From Actinospineispora eucalypti (GTDB lineage: Bacteria > Actinomycetota > Actinomycetes > Mycobacteriales > Pseudonocardiaceae): DNA of 64,000 nucleotides. The translations under genes and the position numbers were made by a program. Of this stretch, positions 28,707 to 36,489 are shown in pieces (position 1 is the stretch's first letter; each line of letters begins with the position of its first letter). The notes beneath the pieces were generated by a model, which searched no databases, had not been told where the DNA came from, and was given only the letters and a program-made list of their open reading frames with translations. Location of the stretch: NCBI GenBank assembly GCA_014208095.1, contig JACHMT010000001.1:992001-1056000 (forward strand), in the 5' to 3' direction.

Positions 28707-29360
28707 ATGAGCGAAGTCGATCTAAAGGAAGATTTCGGTCAGGTCGGCGCACTGCTGCGGCAGCTCGCGGAGCTGGGCGAGGGCACCGTGCTCGGCCTGC
28801 CCGCCGCCGGACGCGCCGGCATCCGGCGGGTGTCCAAGGCGCTGGCCGAGGAGTTCGAGCGGCGGCTGTCCGACGCCTACCGGGACCGCGCGCCGATCCT
28901 GGTGCGGTACGCCACCGGCAAGGTCGGGGACCGGGGCCGCGCCGAGGACGTGGTGCAGCGGGCCTTCGAGAAGATCGTGCGCCGGCACAAGGGTGACCGC
29001 CCCGAGATCAGCAACCTGGAGGCCTACCTGCACACCGCCGTGTGCAACGAGGTGAACCGGGAGCTGCGCTCGGTCATCCCGGAGCGGCAGAACCTGGCCA
29101 GCCTGCCGGACCCCTCGGACGACCGACCCGAGCTGCCCAGCCCCCGCCCGGACGTGTCCGCCCAGGTCGCCGACGCGCTGGCGCTGCGCGCCGCCCTGGC
29201 CGAGCTCCCGCCGAGGGAGCGAGAAGCGGTAGTCATGCGGATGCAGTGGGAACTCTCCGTGGCCGAGGCGGCCGAGCTGATGCAGCTCAGCTCCGGCGCG
29301 GTCAAGCGCTACACCGCTGACGGCCTCCGCCGCCTCCGCGAACGCCTGGCCGCCGCCTGA
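28707..29360 (+). CDS. ECF-type RNA polymerase sigma factor
   Basis: A 217-residue sigma-70-like protein. After an unusual N-terminal extension (about 1-50), sigma-2 includes LVRYATGKVGDRGRAEDVVQRAF-like residues around 65-90, and sigma-4 (about 150-215) has LPPREREAVVMRM and the recognition helix LSSGAVKRYTADGL. A good ribosome site (GGAGGGG) precedes ATG 28707. It is divergent from the protease-STAND operon with a 27-bp gap, so the two promoters overlap. That arrangement suggests shared regulation; no anti-sigma gene is adjacent. Confidence 0.88.
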   Translation: MSEVDLKEDFGQVGALLRQLAELGEGTVLGLPAAGRAGIRRVSKALAEEFERRLSDAYRDRAPILVRYATGKVGDRGRAEDVVQRAFEKIVRRHKGDRPEISNLEAYLHTAVCNEVNRELRSVIPERQNLASLPDPSDDRPELPSPRPDVSAQVADALALRAALAELPPREREAVVMRMQWELSVAEAAELMQLSSGAVKRYTADGLRRLRERLAAA

Positions 29361-29397
29361 CGGTCGCTGGCCACCGAGCAGTTGACCCAGGTCACGG

Positions 29398-29416
29398 CCC
29401 GGTTCGGGGAACCGGG
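29398..29416 (+). terminator. Hairpin after the ECF sigma gene
   Basis: Perfect 8-bp stem CCCGGTTC/GAACCGGG with a three-base loop, 38 bases after the sigma stop and before the tmRNA gene. No U-run follows, which is usual for actinobacterial terminator-like hairpins. Confidence 0.45.
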
Positions 29417-29473
29417 ATGATCCGCAAGCGCGGAGGCGTTACCCTGGAGAGGTTGGGCAACCAACGATGACCA

Positions 29474-29872
29474 GGGGGTGAACGGTTTCGACTTCGGACG
29501 TTGATCAAGGGGAAGCGTGTCGAGGAAGGCGACGATGATCTCGTTAACCACCCGTCGCAAACCAATTAAGCGCCAACAATGTTGTCGCCAGGCCGTTTGT
29601 TGCTTCGAACCAGGGCGAGGTCACCCTCGCCGGTTAGTTCTTAGCTAGGCCTTGTCGGCCCGGGATTGTTCCCGACCCGGTGTCCGGCATCAGCTAGGGG
29701 ACTTACCGCTCGACCCGGTCGCAGGGGTCGGACGGGAAATCAAACAGCGACTGGGATCGTCACACCGGCTTGTTCGCGGGACCGGTGGATCCAAGCAGAG
29801 ACACAGCGGACTGCACACGGAGAAGCCCTCGTGAAGCGCCGGAGGACCCGGGTTCGATTCCCGGCACCTCCA
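29474..29872 (+). ncRNA. ssrA: Transfer-messenger RNA (tmRNA)
   Basis: The ends pair as an alanine acceptor stem, GGGGGTG with CACCTCC, including the G3-U70 wobble that marks alanine. GAACGGTTTCGACTTCG near the 5' end and CGGGTTCGATTCCCGG near the 3' end are tmRNA landmarks, as are GGGGAAGCGTG, CATCAGCTAGG and CAGCGACTGGGATCGTC. CCA is not encoded. After ATTAAGC the resume codon GCC (29572) opens a frame of 21 codons ending at TAG (29635-29637): ANNVVARPF...VTLAG. The tag is longer than usual for actinobacteria and lacks the ALAA end. It rescues stalled ribosomes with SmpB. Confidence 0.95.
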
Positions 29873-29881
29873 CTCTGGGGT

Positions 29882-29946
29882 GCTCTGTTCGCACAGAGCG
29901 CTCACCTGATCGTTCCGGGTTACGTCGGGGGACCGAGTCCCCCGAC
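29882..29946 (+). terminator. Two hairpins downstream of tmRNA
   Basis: GCTCTGT/ACAGAGC (29882-29899, loop TCGC) and GTCGGGGGA/TCCCCCGAC (29924-29946, loop CCGAG) are both perfect stems within 75 bases of the tmRNA 3' end. Neither has a clear U-run. They are probable 3'-end or termination structures. Confidence 0.5.
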
Positions 29947-30106
29947 ACCCCCTACGGTGCGAGCTTTGCCGGACCCAGCGTGGGGGCGGCAGGCGCCACC
30001 AGCGCCGGTTTACTGCCGCCGCGAGACGCGAGCCTTTGGGTGCGGTGCGGTGCTGTGGTGGGCCGGCGCCGTGGGGGAGGGCGGGCCGGCCCACCTTGGG
30101 GAGCGG

Positions 30107-30943
30107 CTAGCTCACGTCGACGTTGTGGCTGTCGGTCTGCTCGTACTGGTTGTTCGAGTTGATGTCGTCGTGGCTGTCGGTGCGCGAGTTGTCCTCGTAG
30201 TTGGAGTACTCGCTGTTGTCCTGGCTGCTCTGGTCCACGCCCTGGTCGGCGTAGCCGCCGCTGCCGGCGGTGTTCACCGCGGTGTCGCCGTCGCCGGAGT
30301 TGTGCACCGAGGTGTTGGTGTCGTTGTCGCTGTTGTAGCCGGACGAGTCGCCGCCGACGGACATGGAGCCGCCGTCGCCGAAGTTGGCGTGGCCGATGTC
30401 GGAGCTGGTGGCGTCGCCGGAACCGAAACTCGTGGTGTTGTCGTCGCCGGTCACCGCCTGGTTGTTGTCGCCGACCACGTTCCCGTCGCCGGTGGTGATG
30501 TCGCTGTCCCGGATGTCCCCGCCGGCCGCGACCGCGCCGTCCCCGGAGGCGACCACCGGGTCGTTGTCGATCACCTGGTCGAAGTCGCCACCGTCGGTGT
30601 CGATGTCCTGGTGCACCGAGTTGTCGATGTTGGTGCTGTGGTCCTCGACGGTCGTGTAGTTGTTCGTGACGTAGTTGTTCAGGTAGTCGGCGCCGTTGTC
30701 GTCGCCGTGGTCGGCGCGAGGCGGCGGCGGGTAGTGCACCGCGTGGCCGCCGCCGTTGTGGTCGTGGCCGGGGGCGTGGTCGTCCGCGATCAGGGTGAGG
30801 GCGTCGTTCACGTCGGCGGCGGTCAGGTTCTCGAAGCCGTGGTCGGCGGCGTAGCCGTTCGGGTCGTCCTGGAAGTCGGCTCGGGCTTCCGGGTCACGGA
30901 GCAGGTCCATGATCCAGTCCAGCAAAGAGGTGGTTTCGGGCAC
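30107..30943 (-). CDS. IniB N-terminal-domain protein with low-complexity Asp/Gly/Asn tail
   Basis: A 278-residue protein. The first 50 residues (LLDWIMDLLRDPEARADFQ, then the AADHGFENLTAADVNDAL segment) match the IniB N-terminal domain known from mycobacteria, where iniBAC responds to cell-wall stress. From about residue 60 the sequence is dominated by D, N, G, S and T with repeated GDGN/GDNN/GDDN units, compatible with a repeat-rich or solenoid-like surface protein. Cys is absent. GTG 30943 follows GGAGATCTCCC. No dynamin-like iniA or iniC is adjacent, so the usual operon partners are missing here. Confidence 0.8.
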   Translation of the reverse strand: MPETTSLLDWIMDLLRDPEARADFQDDPNGYAADHGFENLTAADVNDALTLIADDHAPGHDHNGGGHAVHYPPPPRADHGDDNGADYLNNYVTNNYTTVEDHSTNIDNSVHQDIDTDGGDFDQVIDNDPVVASGDGAVAAGGDIRDSDITTGDGNVVGDNNQAVTGDDNTTSFGSGDATSSDIGHANFGDGGSMSVGGDSSGYNSDNDTNTSVHNSGDGDTAVNTAGSGGYADQGVDQSSQDNSEYSNYEDNSRTDSHDDINSNNQYEQTDSHNVDVS

Positions 30944-30999
30944 GGGAGATCTCCAAAAGGTTTTGGCAACGAATAGAACCGGAACTCAGACCGGTCCGG

Positions 31000-31368
31000 T
31001 CACTGCCGAAAGACCTGGAGAACCTGGGGTGCATGGGCCGAGTGCGCGTCCGCCCGCTCGAGCGGGCCCGCGGCCAGGGCCAACGTGGTGACCGGCGCCG
31101 CGGCACCGACCGGGGCGCCGGCCGGGCCGGTGACCGGGTCGTGCCCGACCGGCCGGGTCGGGGTGCCCCGGTCCGCGAGCGCCTGGGTGCCGTGCAGCGG
31201 CAGCAGGTGGCAGTCGTGCGGGCCGCCCCCGCCGTCCGTACTGCTGGACGCGACCTCCGGGGCGAACCGGGCCGGGTCGGCGACCAGCTCGCTCGCCGGG
31301 GTGAGGGCGAAGCCGGCGAGCAGCGACCAGGCGACCACCGTGGTGATCAACCGAGCCAGCCTCGCCAC
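31000..31368 (-). CDS. Small secreted hypothetical protein
   Basis: 122 residues with a signal peptide (ARLARLITTVVAWSLLAGFALTP) and a Pro/Ala/Gly-rich mature part carrying one Cys and several His (GGPHDCHLLPLHG). A strong GGGAGG ribosome site stands about seven bases before GTG 31368. It lies just upstream of the IniB-like gene on the same strand, with a 56-bp gap, so the two may form one transcript. Family not recognised. Confidence 0.65.
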   Translation of the reverse strand: MARLARLITTVVAWSLLAGFALTPASELVADPARFAPEVASSSTDGGGGPHDCHLLPLHGTQALADRGTPTRPVGHDPVTGPAGAPVGAAAPVTTLALAAGPLERADAHSAHAPQVLQVFRQ

Positions 31369-31409
31369 CTGGTTCCTCCCACGTTCCCGCCGAGCCGGCC
31401 GCCGAGCTT

Positions 31410-31500
31410 AAGGCATGTCCCGCGGATCATCCAGCCGGCTGCGCGGCGCCCAGACGAATGCCTCACGGCGTTGTCGGCATAGATCCACGGGACATGCCTT
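31410..31500. repeat. 91-bp element bounded by 19-bp inverted repeats
   Basis: AAGGCATGTCCCGCGGATC at 31410-31428 is matched by its reverse complement at 31482-31500 with one mismatch. The interior is 53 bp and has a smaller inverted segment (ATGCC...GGCAT). It lies between two divergent genes. Length and terminal repeats suggest a MITE-like insertion or a large regulatory hairpin. Confidence 0.7.
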
Positions 31501-31562
31501 GGCGGTCGGAAATAACCCGCGCACCGGCGGAAGTTGTCAGGGGTATGTGGTCGACTGATGGC

Positions 31563-32417
31563 ATGGCGCAAACCCGGCGGCTGATGTTGGTGCACGCCCA
31601 CCCGGACGACGAGGCGATTCCCACCGGAGCCACCATCGCCCGCTACGCCGCCGAGGGCGTGCGGGTGTGCCTGGTGACCTGTACCCGGGGCGAGCGGGGC
31701 GAGATCGTCGAGCCGGAGCGGGACCGGCTGGGCGCGCTCACCCCGGAGAAGCTGGCCATTCACCGGGAGACCGAGCTAGCCGACGCGGTGGAGCTGCTCG
31801 GCATCGCCCGGCACGAGTGGCTCGGCGGCGCCGGCCGCTGGTGGGACAGCGGCATGGTCGGCACCCCGGAGAACGAGGACCCGAGGGCGTTCGCCCGCGC
31901 GGACCCGGCCGAGACCACCCGGGAGATGGTGCGGCTGCTGCGCGAGGAACGCCCCGAGGTCGTCGTCACCTACGACGAGCACGGCGGCTACGGCCACCCC
32001 GACCACATCCAGGCGCACCGGGTGACGATGGCCGCACTGGACCCGGCCGCCGACCCCGACTACGCCCCCGAGCTGGGCGAACCGTGGCGGGTGGGCAAGG
32101 CGTACTGGTCGGTGATCCCGCGCGAGGCGGTGCTGCGGATGGTCGAGGAGTTCGACTTCCCGATCTCCGACGACATGCCCGGCGTGCCCGACGAGGTGAT
32201 CACCGCGCGGGTGGACGGGCGGGACTACCGGGAGACCAAGGTGGCCGCCCTGCGCGCGCACCGCAGCCAGGTGGACCTGGTCAGCGGGTTCTTCAGGTTC
32301 ATCGTGGAACGGCCGGAGTTCGGCTACGAGCACTTCCAGTTGGTGCGCGGGGAACGCGGTCCGGCCGGCGCCAACGAGCAGGGCTGGGAAGACGACCTCT
32401 TCGCCGGCTTAGGGTGA
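31563..32417 (+). CDS. mshB: Mycothiol biosynthesis deacetylase MshB
   Basis: A 284-residue zinc deacetylase that removes the acetyl group from GlcNAc-Ins, the second committed step of mycothiol synthesis. Zinc and catalytic motif AHPDDEAI (about 11-18), VTCTRGERGE, LGGAGRWWDSGM and VVTYDEHGGYGHPDH (third zinc His) match MshB rather than the related Mca. The ATG at 31563 places the AHPDDE motif where family members have it; ATG 31545 is in frame but sits against AGGGG. The stop overlaps the next start (GTGA). Confidence 0.93.
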   Translation: MAQTRRLMLVHAHPDDEAIPTGATIARYAAEGVRVCLVTCTRGERGEIVEPERDRLGALTPEKLAIHRETELADAVELLGIARHEWLGGAGRWWDSGMVGTPENEDPRAFARADPAETTREMVRLLREERPEVVVTYDEHGGYGHPDHIQAHRVTMAALDPAADPDYAPELGEPWRVGKAYWSVIPREAVLRMVEEFDFPISDDMPGVPDEVITARVDGRDYRETKVAALRAHRSQVDLVSGFFRFIVERPEFGYEHFQLVRGERGPAGANEQGWEDDLFAGLG

Positions 32418-33613
32418 CGCGGGAAAGACCGACGCCCCTGCCCAGCGAGGTATGGGTGCTGGTGGGGGCGGCCTTCCTGGTCGCGGTGGGTTTCGGGTTG
32501 GTGGCGCCGGCGCTGCCCACGTTCGCCCGGAGCTTCGACGTCGGGGTCACCGCCGCCAGCGCGGTGATCAGTGCGTTCGCCGTGTTCCGGCTGGCGTTCG
32601 CGCCGGTCAGCGGGCGGCTGGTGAACCGCTGTGGCGAGCGCACGGTGTTCCTGCTCGGGCTCGGCGTGGTGGCGCTGTCCACGGCGGCCTGTGCGTTCGC
32701 GCAGAGCTACTGGCAGCTGCTGGTGTTCCGCGCGGTGGGCGGCATCGGTTCGACCATGTTCTCCGTGTCGGCGGTGTCCCTGCTGATGCGGCTGGCCCCG
32801 CCGGACGGGCGGGCCCGGGCGTCCGGGGTGTGGTCGGTCGGCTTCCTGCTGGGCAGCATCACCGGCCCGCTGTTCGGCAGCGGGCTGGTGGCGATCAGCC
32901 TGCGCGCGCCGTTCCTGGCCTACGCCGCCTCGCTCACGGTGACCGTGCTGGTCAGCGGCCTGCTGCTGTACCGGTCGGAACTGGCCGGACGGGCGCCGGA
33001 GGAACCCGGTGAGGGCGAGGCACCGAGCGGCGTCCGGGTGGCGCTGCGGCACCCCGCCTACCGCGCCGCCCTGGTGTCCAGCTTCGCCAACGGGTGGGCG
33101 GTGTTCGGCGTGCGGATCTCGCTGATCCCGCTGTTCGTGGTGGAGGCGCTGCGCCAGCCGCCGGGCTGGGCCGGCATCGCGCTGACCTTCTTCGCCGGCG
33201 GCAACGCGGTGACCATGCCGCTGGCCGGCCGCTGGGCCGACCGGGTGGGGCGCAAACCGCCCCTGCTCACCGGGCTGCTGGCCACCGGGGTGGCCACTGG
33301 GGCGCTGGGCTTCGTGGACTCGCTGCCGGTGTTCGTCGCGGTGTCCCTGCTCGGCGGGCTGGGTAGCGGGCTGATCACCCCGGCGATGGTCGCCTCGGTG
33401 GCCGACCTGATCGGTCCCCGGGGGCGCGGCGGGCCGGTGCTCGCCGCCTTCCAGATGGTCTCCGACCTGGGCGGGATCATCGGCCCGCTGGTGGCCGGGA
33501 TGCTGGTCGAGTCGTCCGGGTACGAGGTCGCGTTCCTCGCCGCCGGCGCCGTCCTGCTGCTCGGTTTTGCGGTGTGGCTGCGCGCGCCGGAGACGCTCAG
33601 TCGGTCCCATTGA
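32414..33613 (+). CDS. MFS transporter (multidrug-type)
   Basis: A 399-residue, 12-helix exporter. The first helix follows a short arm (VWVLVGAAFLVAVGFGLVAPALPTF), and the loop 2-3 region reads RLVNRCGERTVF. The central loop of about 35 residues is charged (RAPEEPGEGEAPSG), and the second half repeats the loop motif as RWADRVGRKPP. GTG 32414 overlaps the mshB stop, so it is translationally coupled to mycothiol synthesis. Substrate unknown; export of mycothiol conjugates is an attractive but unsupported idea. Confidence 0.9.
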   Translation: MTRERPTPLPSEVWVLVGAAFLVAVGFGLVAPALPTFARSFDVGVTAASAVISAFAVFRLAFAPVSGRLVNRCGERTVFLLGLGVVALSTAACAFAQSYWQLLVFRAVGGIGSTMFSVSAVSLLMRLAPPDGRARASGVWSVGFLLGSITGPLFGSGLVAISLRAPFLAYAASLTVTVLVSGLLLYRSELAGRAPEEPGEGEAPSGVRVALRHPAYRAALVSSFANGWAVFGVRISLIPLFVVEALRQPPGWAGIALTFFAGGNAVTMPLAGRWADRVGRKPPLLTGLLATGVATGALGFVDSLPVFVAVSLLGGLGSGLITPAMVASVADLIGPRGRGGPVLAAFQMVSDLGGIIGPLVAGMLVESSGYEVAFLAAGAVLLLGFAVWLRAPETLSRSH

Positions 33614-33673
33614 TCACATGCGCACCTCGATCCCGTTGACGAGCCGGTCAAACCGTCCGGCTAGGCTGCGCCC

Positions 33674-34180
33674 GTGTCGGTCGTCGAGGCGTCAAAACCC
33701 ACGCGTGGCCAGTCGTTCTGGCTGGACGTGGTGGGCACCGTGGCGCGGCTCGGGCTGGCCGCCGTCTGGCTGATCTCCGGCGGCATCAAGGCCGCCGACC
33801 CGGCCCAGACCTGGGTGGCCGTGCACGCCTACCGGGTGCTGCCCGAGATGGGCGTCGAGGTGGTGGCCGCCGTGCTGCCCTGGTTCGAGCTGGCGCTGGG
33901 CGTTCTGCTGGTGATCGGCGTCGGTACGCGGTTGGTCGCGGTGCTGTCCGGGCTGGTGCTGCTGGCGTTCATGGCCGGCGTGACGCAGGCCTGGGCGCGC
34001 GGGCTCTACATCGACTGCGGCTGCTTCGGCGGCGGCGGCGAGGTCGAGCCCGGGGCCACCCAGTACGGCACCGAGCTGCTGCGGGACGCGGGATTCCTGC
34101 TGCTCGCGGCCTGGCTGGTGGTTAGACCGCGCTCCCTGTTCGCGTTGGATGCGCGACTGTCCCCCGAAGGAGGCTCGTAG
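33674..34180 (+). CDS. MauE/DoxX-like membrane redox protein
   Basis: A 168-residue four-helix membrane protein. After WLISGGIKAADP and FELALGVLLVIG it carries IDCGCFGGGGEVEPG, the CxC signature of the MauE/DoxX-like group, just before the third loop. Such proteins are thought to re-oxidise or support extracytoplasmic thiol proteins. The neighbour two bases downstream encodes a DsbA-like protein with CPFC, which fits that role. GTG 33674. Confidence 0.85.
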   Translation: MSVVEASKPTRGQSFWLDVVGTVARLGLAAVWLISGGIKAADPAQTWVAVHAYRVLPEMGVEVVAAVLPWFELALGVLLVIGVGTRLVAVLSGLVLLAFMAGVTQAWARGLYIDCGCFGGGGEVEPGATQYGTELLRDAGFLLLAAWLVVRPRSLFALDARLSPEGGS

Positions 34181-34182
34181 AG

Positions 34183-34869
34183 GTGGCTGGGACCAAGAGC
34201 GGCGGCCGCACGGCGATCTACATCGTGCTGGGCGTGCTGGTGGTGGCCGGGTTGGCCGGCTGGTCGTTCGCTTCCTTCCGGAGCGGCGGTTCGGGTGGCG
34301 CGGGTGGCGACGCGAACTTCTCCGCCAGCGTGCAGGGCGCGCTGGTGGTGGCGGGCAACAAGAACGCGCCGCACACCGTGGACGTCTACGAGGACTTCAT
34401 CTGCCCGTTCTGCGCCCGTTTCGAGTCCGAGCACAGCGCGGACATGGCGAAGGCGGTCAACGACGGCAAGATCCAGGTCCGGTACCACGTGCTGGGCTTC
34501 CTGAACAAGTACAGCAACCCGGCCGGATACTCGCTGCGCGCCGCGAACGCGGGCGTGTGCTCCGCCGAGGCCGGCGTGTTCAGCGCCTACCACAAGAAGC
34601 TGTTCGACGAGGCGCCCGCCGAGGGTACGGCCGGCTTCTCCGACGCGGAGCTGGTCCAGAAGGCGAAGGACGTGGGCGCCCCCGCGACCATCGAGAAGTG
34701 CATCACGTCCGGCAAGTTCACCAAGGTGATCGCCAGCGAGACCGAGCGCGCGACCAAGGACGCCTCCCTGAAGAGCGCCCAGGGCCGCTTCGGCACCCCC
34801 CGGATCACCGTGGACGGCAAGGTCGTCGAGGACACCGACGGCTCCTGGCTCTCCGACATCACCAAGTAG
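34183..34869 (+). CDS. Membrane-anchored DsbA-like thioredoxin-fold protein
   Basis: A 228-residue protein with one N-terminal helix (about 10-30), a Gly/Ser linker and a DsbA-type domain. The active site is DFICPFCARFE (CPFC), followed by the helical insertion, and the cis-Pro is in RFGTPRITVDG. Two more Cys (GVCSAEAG, EKCITSG) could form a structural disulfide. It probably forms disulfides in exported proteins. GTG 34183 with GAAGGAGG about ten bases upstream, directly after the MauE-like gene. Confidence 0.92.
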   Translation: MAGTKSGGRTAIYIVLGVLVVAGLAGWSFASFRSGGSGGAGGDANFSASVQGALVVAGNKNAPHTVDVYEDFICPFCARFESEHSADMAKAVNDGKIQVRYHVLGFLNKYSNPAGYSLRAANAGVCSAEAGVFSAYHKKLFDEAPAEGTAGFSDAELVQKAKDVGAPATIEKCITSGKFTKVIASETERATKDASLKSAQGRFGTPRITVDGKVVEDTDGSWLSDITK

Positions 34870-34871
34870 CT

Positions 34872-34964
34872 CATATCGCGGGTTTTCCCGGGCTGTGTCG
34901 CGGCTTTTCGCGGTCTTGCTGACGGTCAGAATGAGCGACATGGCCTGGTGAAACCCGCGATATG
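34872..34964. terminator. 93-bp inverted-repeat structure between convergent genes
   Basis: CATATCGCGGGTTT (34872-34885) and its exact reverse complement (34951-34964) bracket a region that itself pairs imperfectly (GGCTGTGTCGC with GCGACATGGCC). It lies between the convergent ends of the DsbA-like and PaaK-like genes, so a bidirectional terminator is the simplest reading. Confidence 0.55.
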
Positions 34965-34975
34965 GCTAGGTGGGG

Positions 34976-36328
34976 TTAGGTGAGGGAGTTCCACGGGGTG
35001 GGGAGTTCCTCGCCCTCGGCGACGCGGAGCAGGCGGCGGGCCTTGCCGACCTCGGTGCGCGGCACCGTGCCCGGCTCCACCACCCGCACCGCGCAGCCGA
35101 CGCCCAGGCGCTCCCGCAGCGCGTTGGTCAGCTCGGCCCGCAGTGCCTCGGCGGTGGCGGGGTCGGCGCTCATCGGCTCGGCGAACACGCGCAGCTCGGC
35201 GCGCGCCGGGACGCGCCGGTCCTCCACGATCAGGTAGTGCGGGCTGACCCGCTCGTCGGCCAGCAGCACCGCCTCGATCTCGGTGGGGAAGACGTTCACC
35301 CCTCGCACCACCAGCATGTCGTCCGCCCGGCCGAGCAGCTTGCTCATCCGGCGCAGCGTGCGGGGTGAACCGGCCGCCGGACCGGCCAGCGTGGCCACGT
35401 CCCCGCTGCGGTAGCGCAGCAGCGGCATGCCGGTCTTGGTGAGCGTGGTGAACACCAGCTCGCCGGGCGTGCCGTCGGGCACCGGGTGGCCCGAGGCGTC
35501 GATCGCCTCGACGTAGAAGTGGTCCTCGGCCACGTTGAGCAGGCCGGCCGAGTCCAGCGACTCGCAGGCCACGCCCGGGCCGATGATCTCGGAAAGCCCG
35601 TAGATGTCCAGCGCGCGGATGCCCAGCAGCGACTCGATCTGCTGGCGCATGCCCTCGGTCCACGGTTCGGCGCCGTGCACGCCGACGCGCAACGACAGCG
35701 ACGCGGGGTCGGTGCCGGCGGCCCGCAGCGCCTCGCCCAGGTAGATGGCGTACGACGGGGTGCAGCAGAGCACGTCGGGGCGCAGGTCGGCGAGGACGCG
35801 CAGCTGGCGGTCGGTCATCCCGGCCGACATCGGCAGCACGGTCGCGCCCAGCCGCAGCCCGCCGTGGTGCACGCCCTGCCCACCGGTGAACAGCCCGTAT
35901 CCGTAGGCGACCTGGATCACGCTGTTTCGCGTGGCACCCGCGCCACCGAGGGCGCGGGCCATCACGTCGGCCCAGATCGCCACGTCGGCGGCGGTGTACG
36001 GGACCAGGGTCGGCCGGCCGCTGGTGCCGGAGCTGCCGTGGATGCACACCACGTCCGCCCGGGGCACCGCGAGCAGGCCCCACGGGTAGTGCGCCCACAG
36101 GTCCGGCTTGGTCACCGTGGGGAGCTTGGCCAGGTCGTCCAGGGTCACCTCGGCCCCGGCGGTCACGCCGGCCGTGCGCAGCCGGCCGGCCTGCTCGCCG
36201 TCCGCGCGCAGCAACCGGTCGACCAGCTCGCGGAGTCGCCGTTGCTGCAGGTCGCGGCGTTGCTCCGGCGGGCAGCCCTCGGCGTCCGGGTCGACCAGGG
36301 GCGGTGGCGTGAGCGAGTCGGTGGTCAC
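34976..36328 (-). CDS. Phenylacetate-CoA ligase family protein
   Basis: A 450-residue adenylate-forming enzyme. It shows the AMP/ATP loop SSGTSGRPT (about 100), AYGYGLFTGGQGVHHG, the YGLSEIIGPG motif, TKTGMPLLRYRSGD and the hinge region RADDMLVVRGVNVFPTEIE, all diagnostic of PaaK-type ligases. The C-terminal Lys is in EVGKARRL. Start GTG 36328. No other paa catabolic genes are nearby, so the true acid substrate is uncertain. Confidence 0.93.
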   Translation of the reverse strand: MTTDSLTPPPLVDPDAEGCPPEQRRDLQQRRLRELVDRLLRADGEQAGRLRTAGVTAGAEVTLDDLAKLPTVTKPDLWAHYPWGLLAVPRADVVCIHGSSGTSGRPTLVPYTAADVAIWADVMARALGGAGATRNSVIQVAYGYGLFTGGQGVHHGGLRLGATVLPMSAGMTDRQLRVLADLRPDVLCCTPSYAIYLGEALRAAGTDPASLSLRVGVHGAEPWTEGMRQQIESLLGIRALDIYGLSEIIGPGVACESLDSAGLLNVAEDHFYVEAIDASGHPVPDGTPGELVFTTLTKTGMPLLRYRSGDVATLAGPAAGSPRTLRRMSKLLGRADDMLVVRGVNVFPTEIEAVLLADERVSPHYLIVEDRRVPARAELRVFAEPMSADPATAEALRAELTNALRERLGVGCAVRVVEPGTVPRTEVGKARRLLRVAEGEELPTPWNSLT

Positions 36329-36413
36329 GGCTGAGAGCGTAATGCGCCTCGGCCCGGAGTTGAGGCCCCCAAATGTCGGTCACCGTTGGCGTTGGGGTAA
36401 GTTATTCGCTATT

Positions 36414-36489
36414 GGGGCTGTGGCGCAGCTGGTAGCGCATCACACTGGCAGTGTGAGGGTCAGGGGTTCGAGTCCCCTCAGCTCCACCA
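36414..36489 (+). tRNA. tRNA-Ala(GGC)
   Basis: 76 nt with encoded CCA. Acceptor GGGGCTG pairs with CAGCTCC, including the G3-U70 alanine identity pair. The D arm is GCGC...GCGC, the anticodon arm TCACA-CTGGCAG-TGTGA with anticodon GGC, and the T arm AGGGG-TTCGAGT-CCCCT. It marks the left edge of the integrated element: a recombinase gene runs antisense into its 3' half. Confidence 0.97.

Noticed and set aside
29474-29872. Genomic island inserted at the tmRNA 3' end
   Set aside because: No integrase gene or repeated tmRNA 3' end is found beside it; the adjacent genes downstream look chromosomal.
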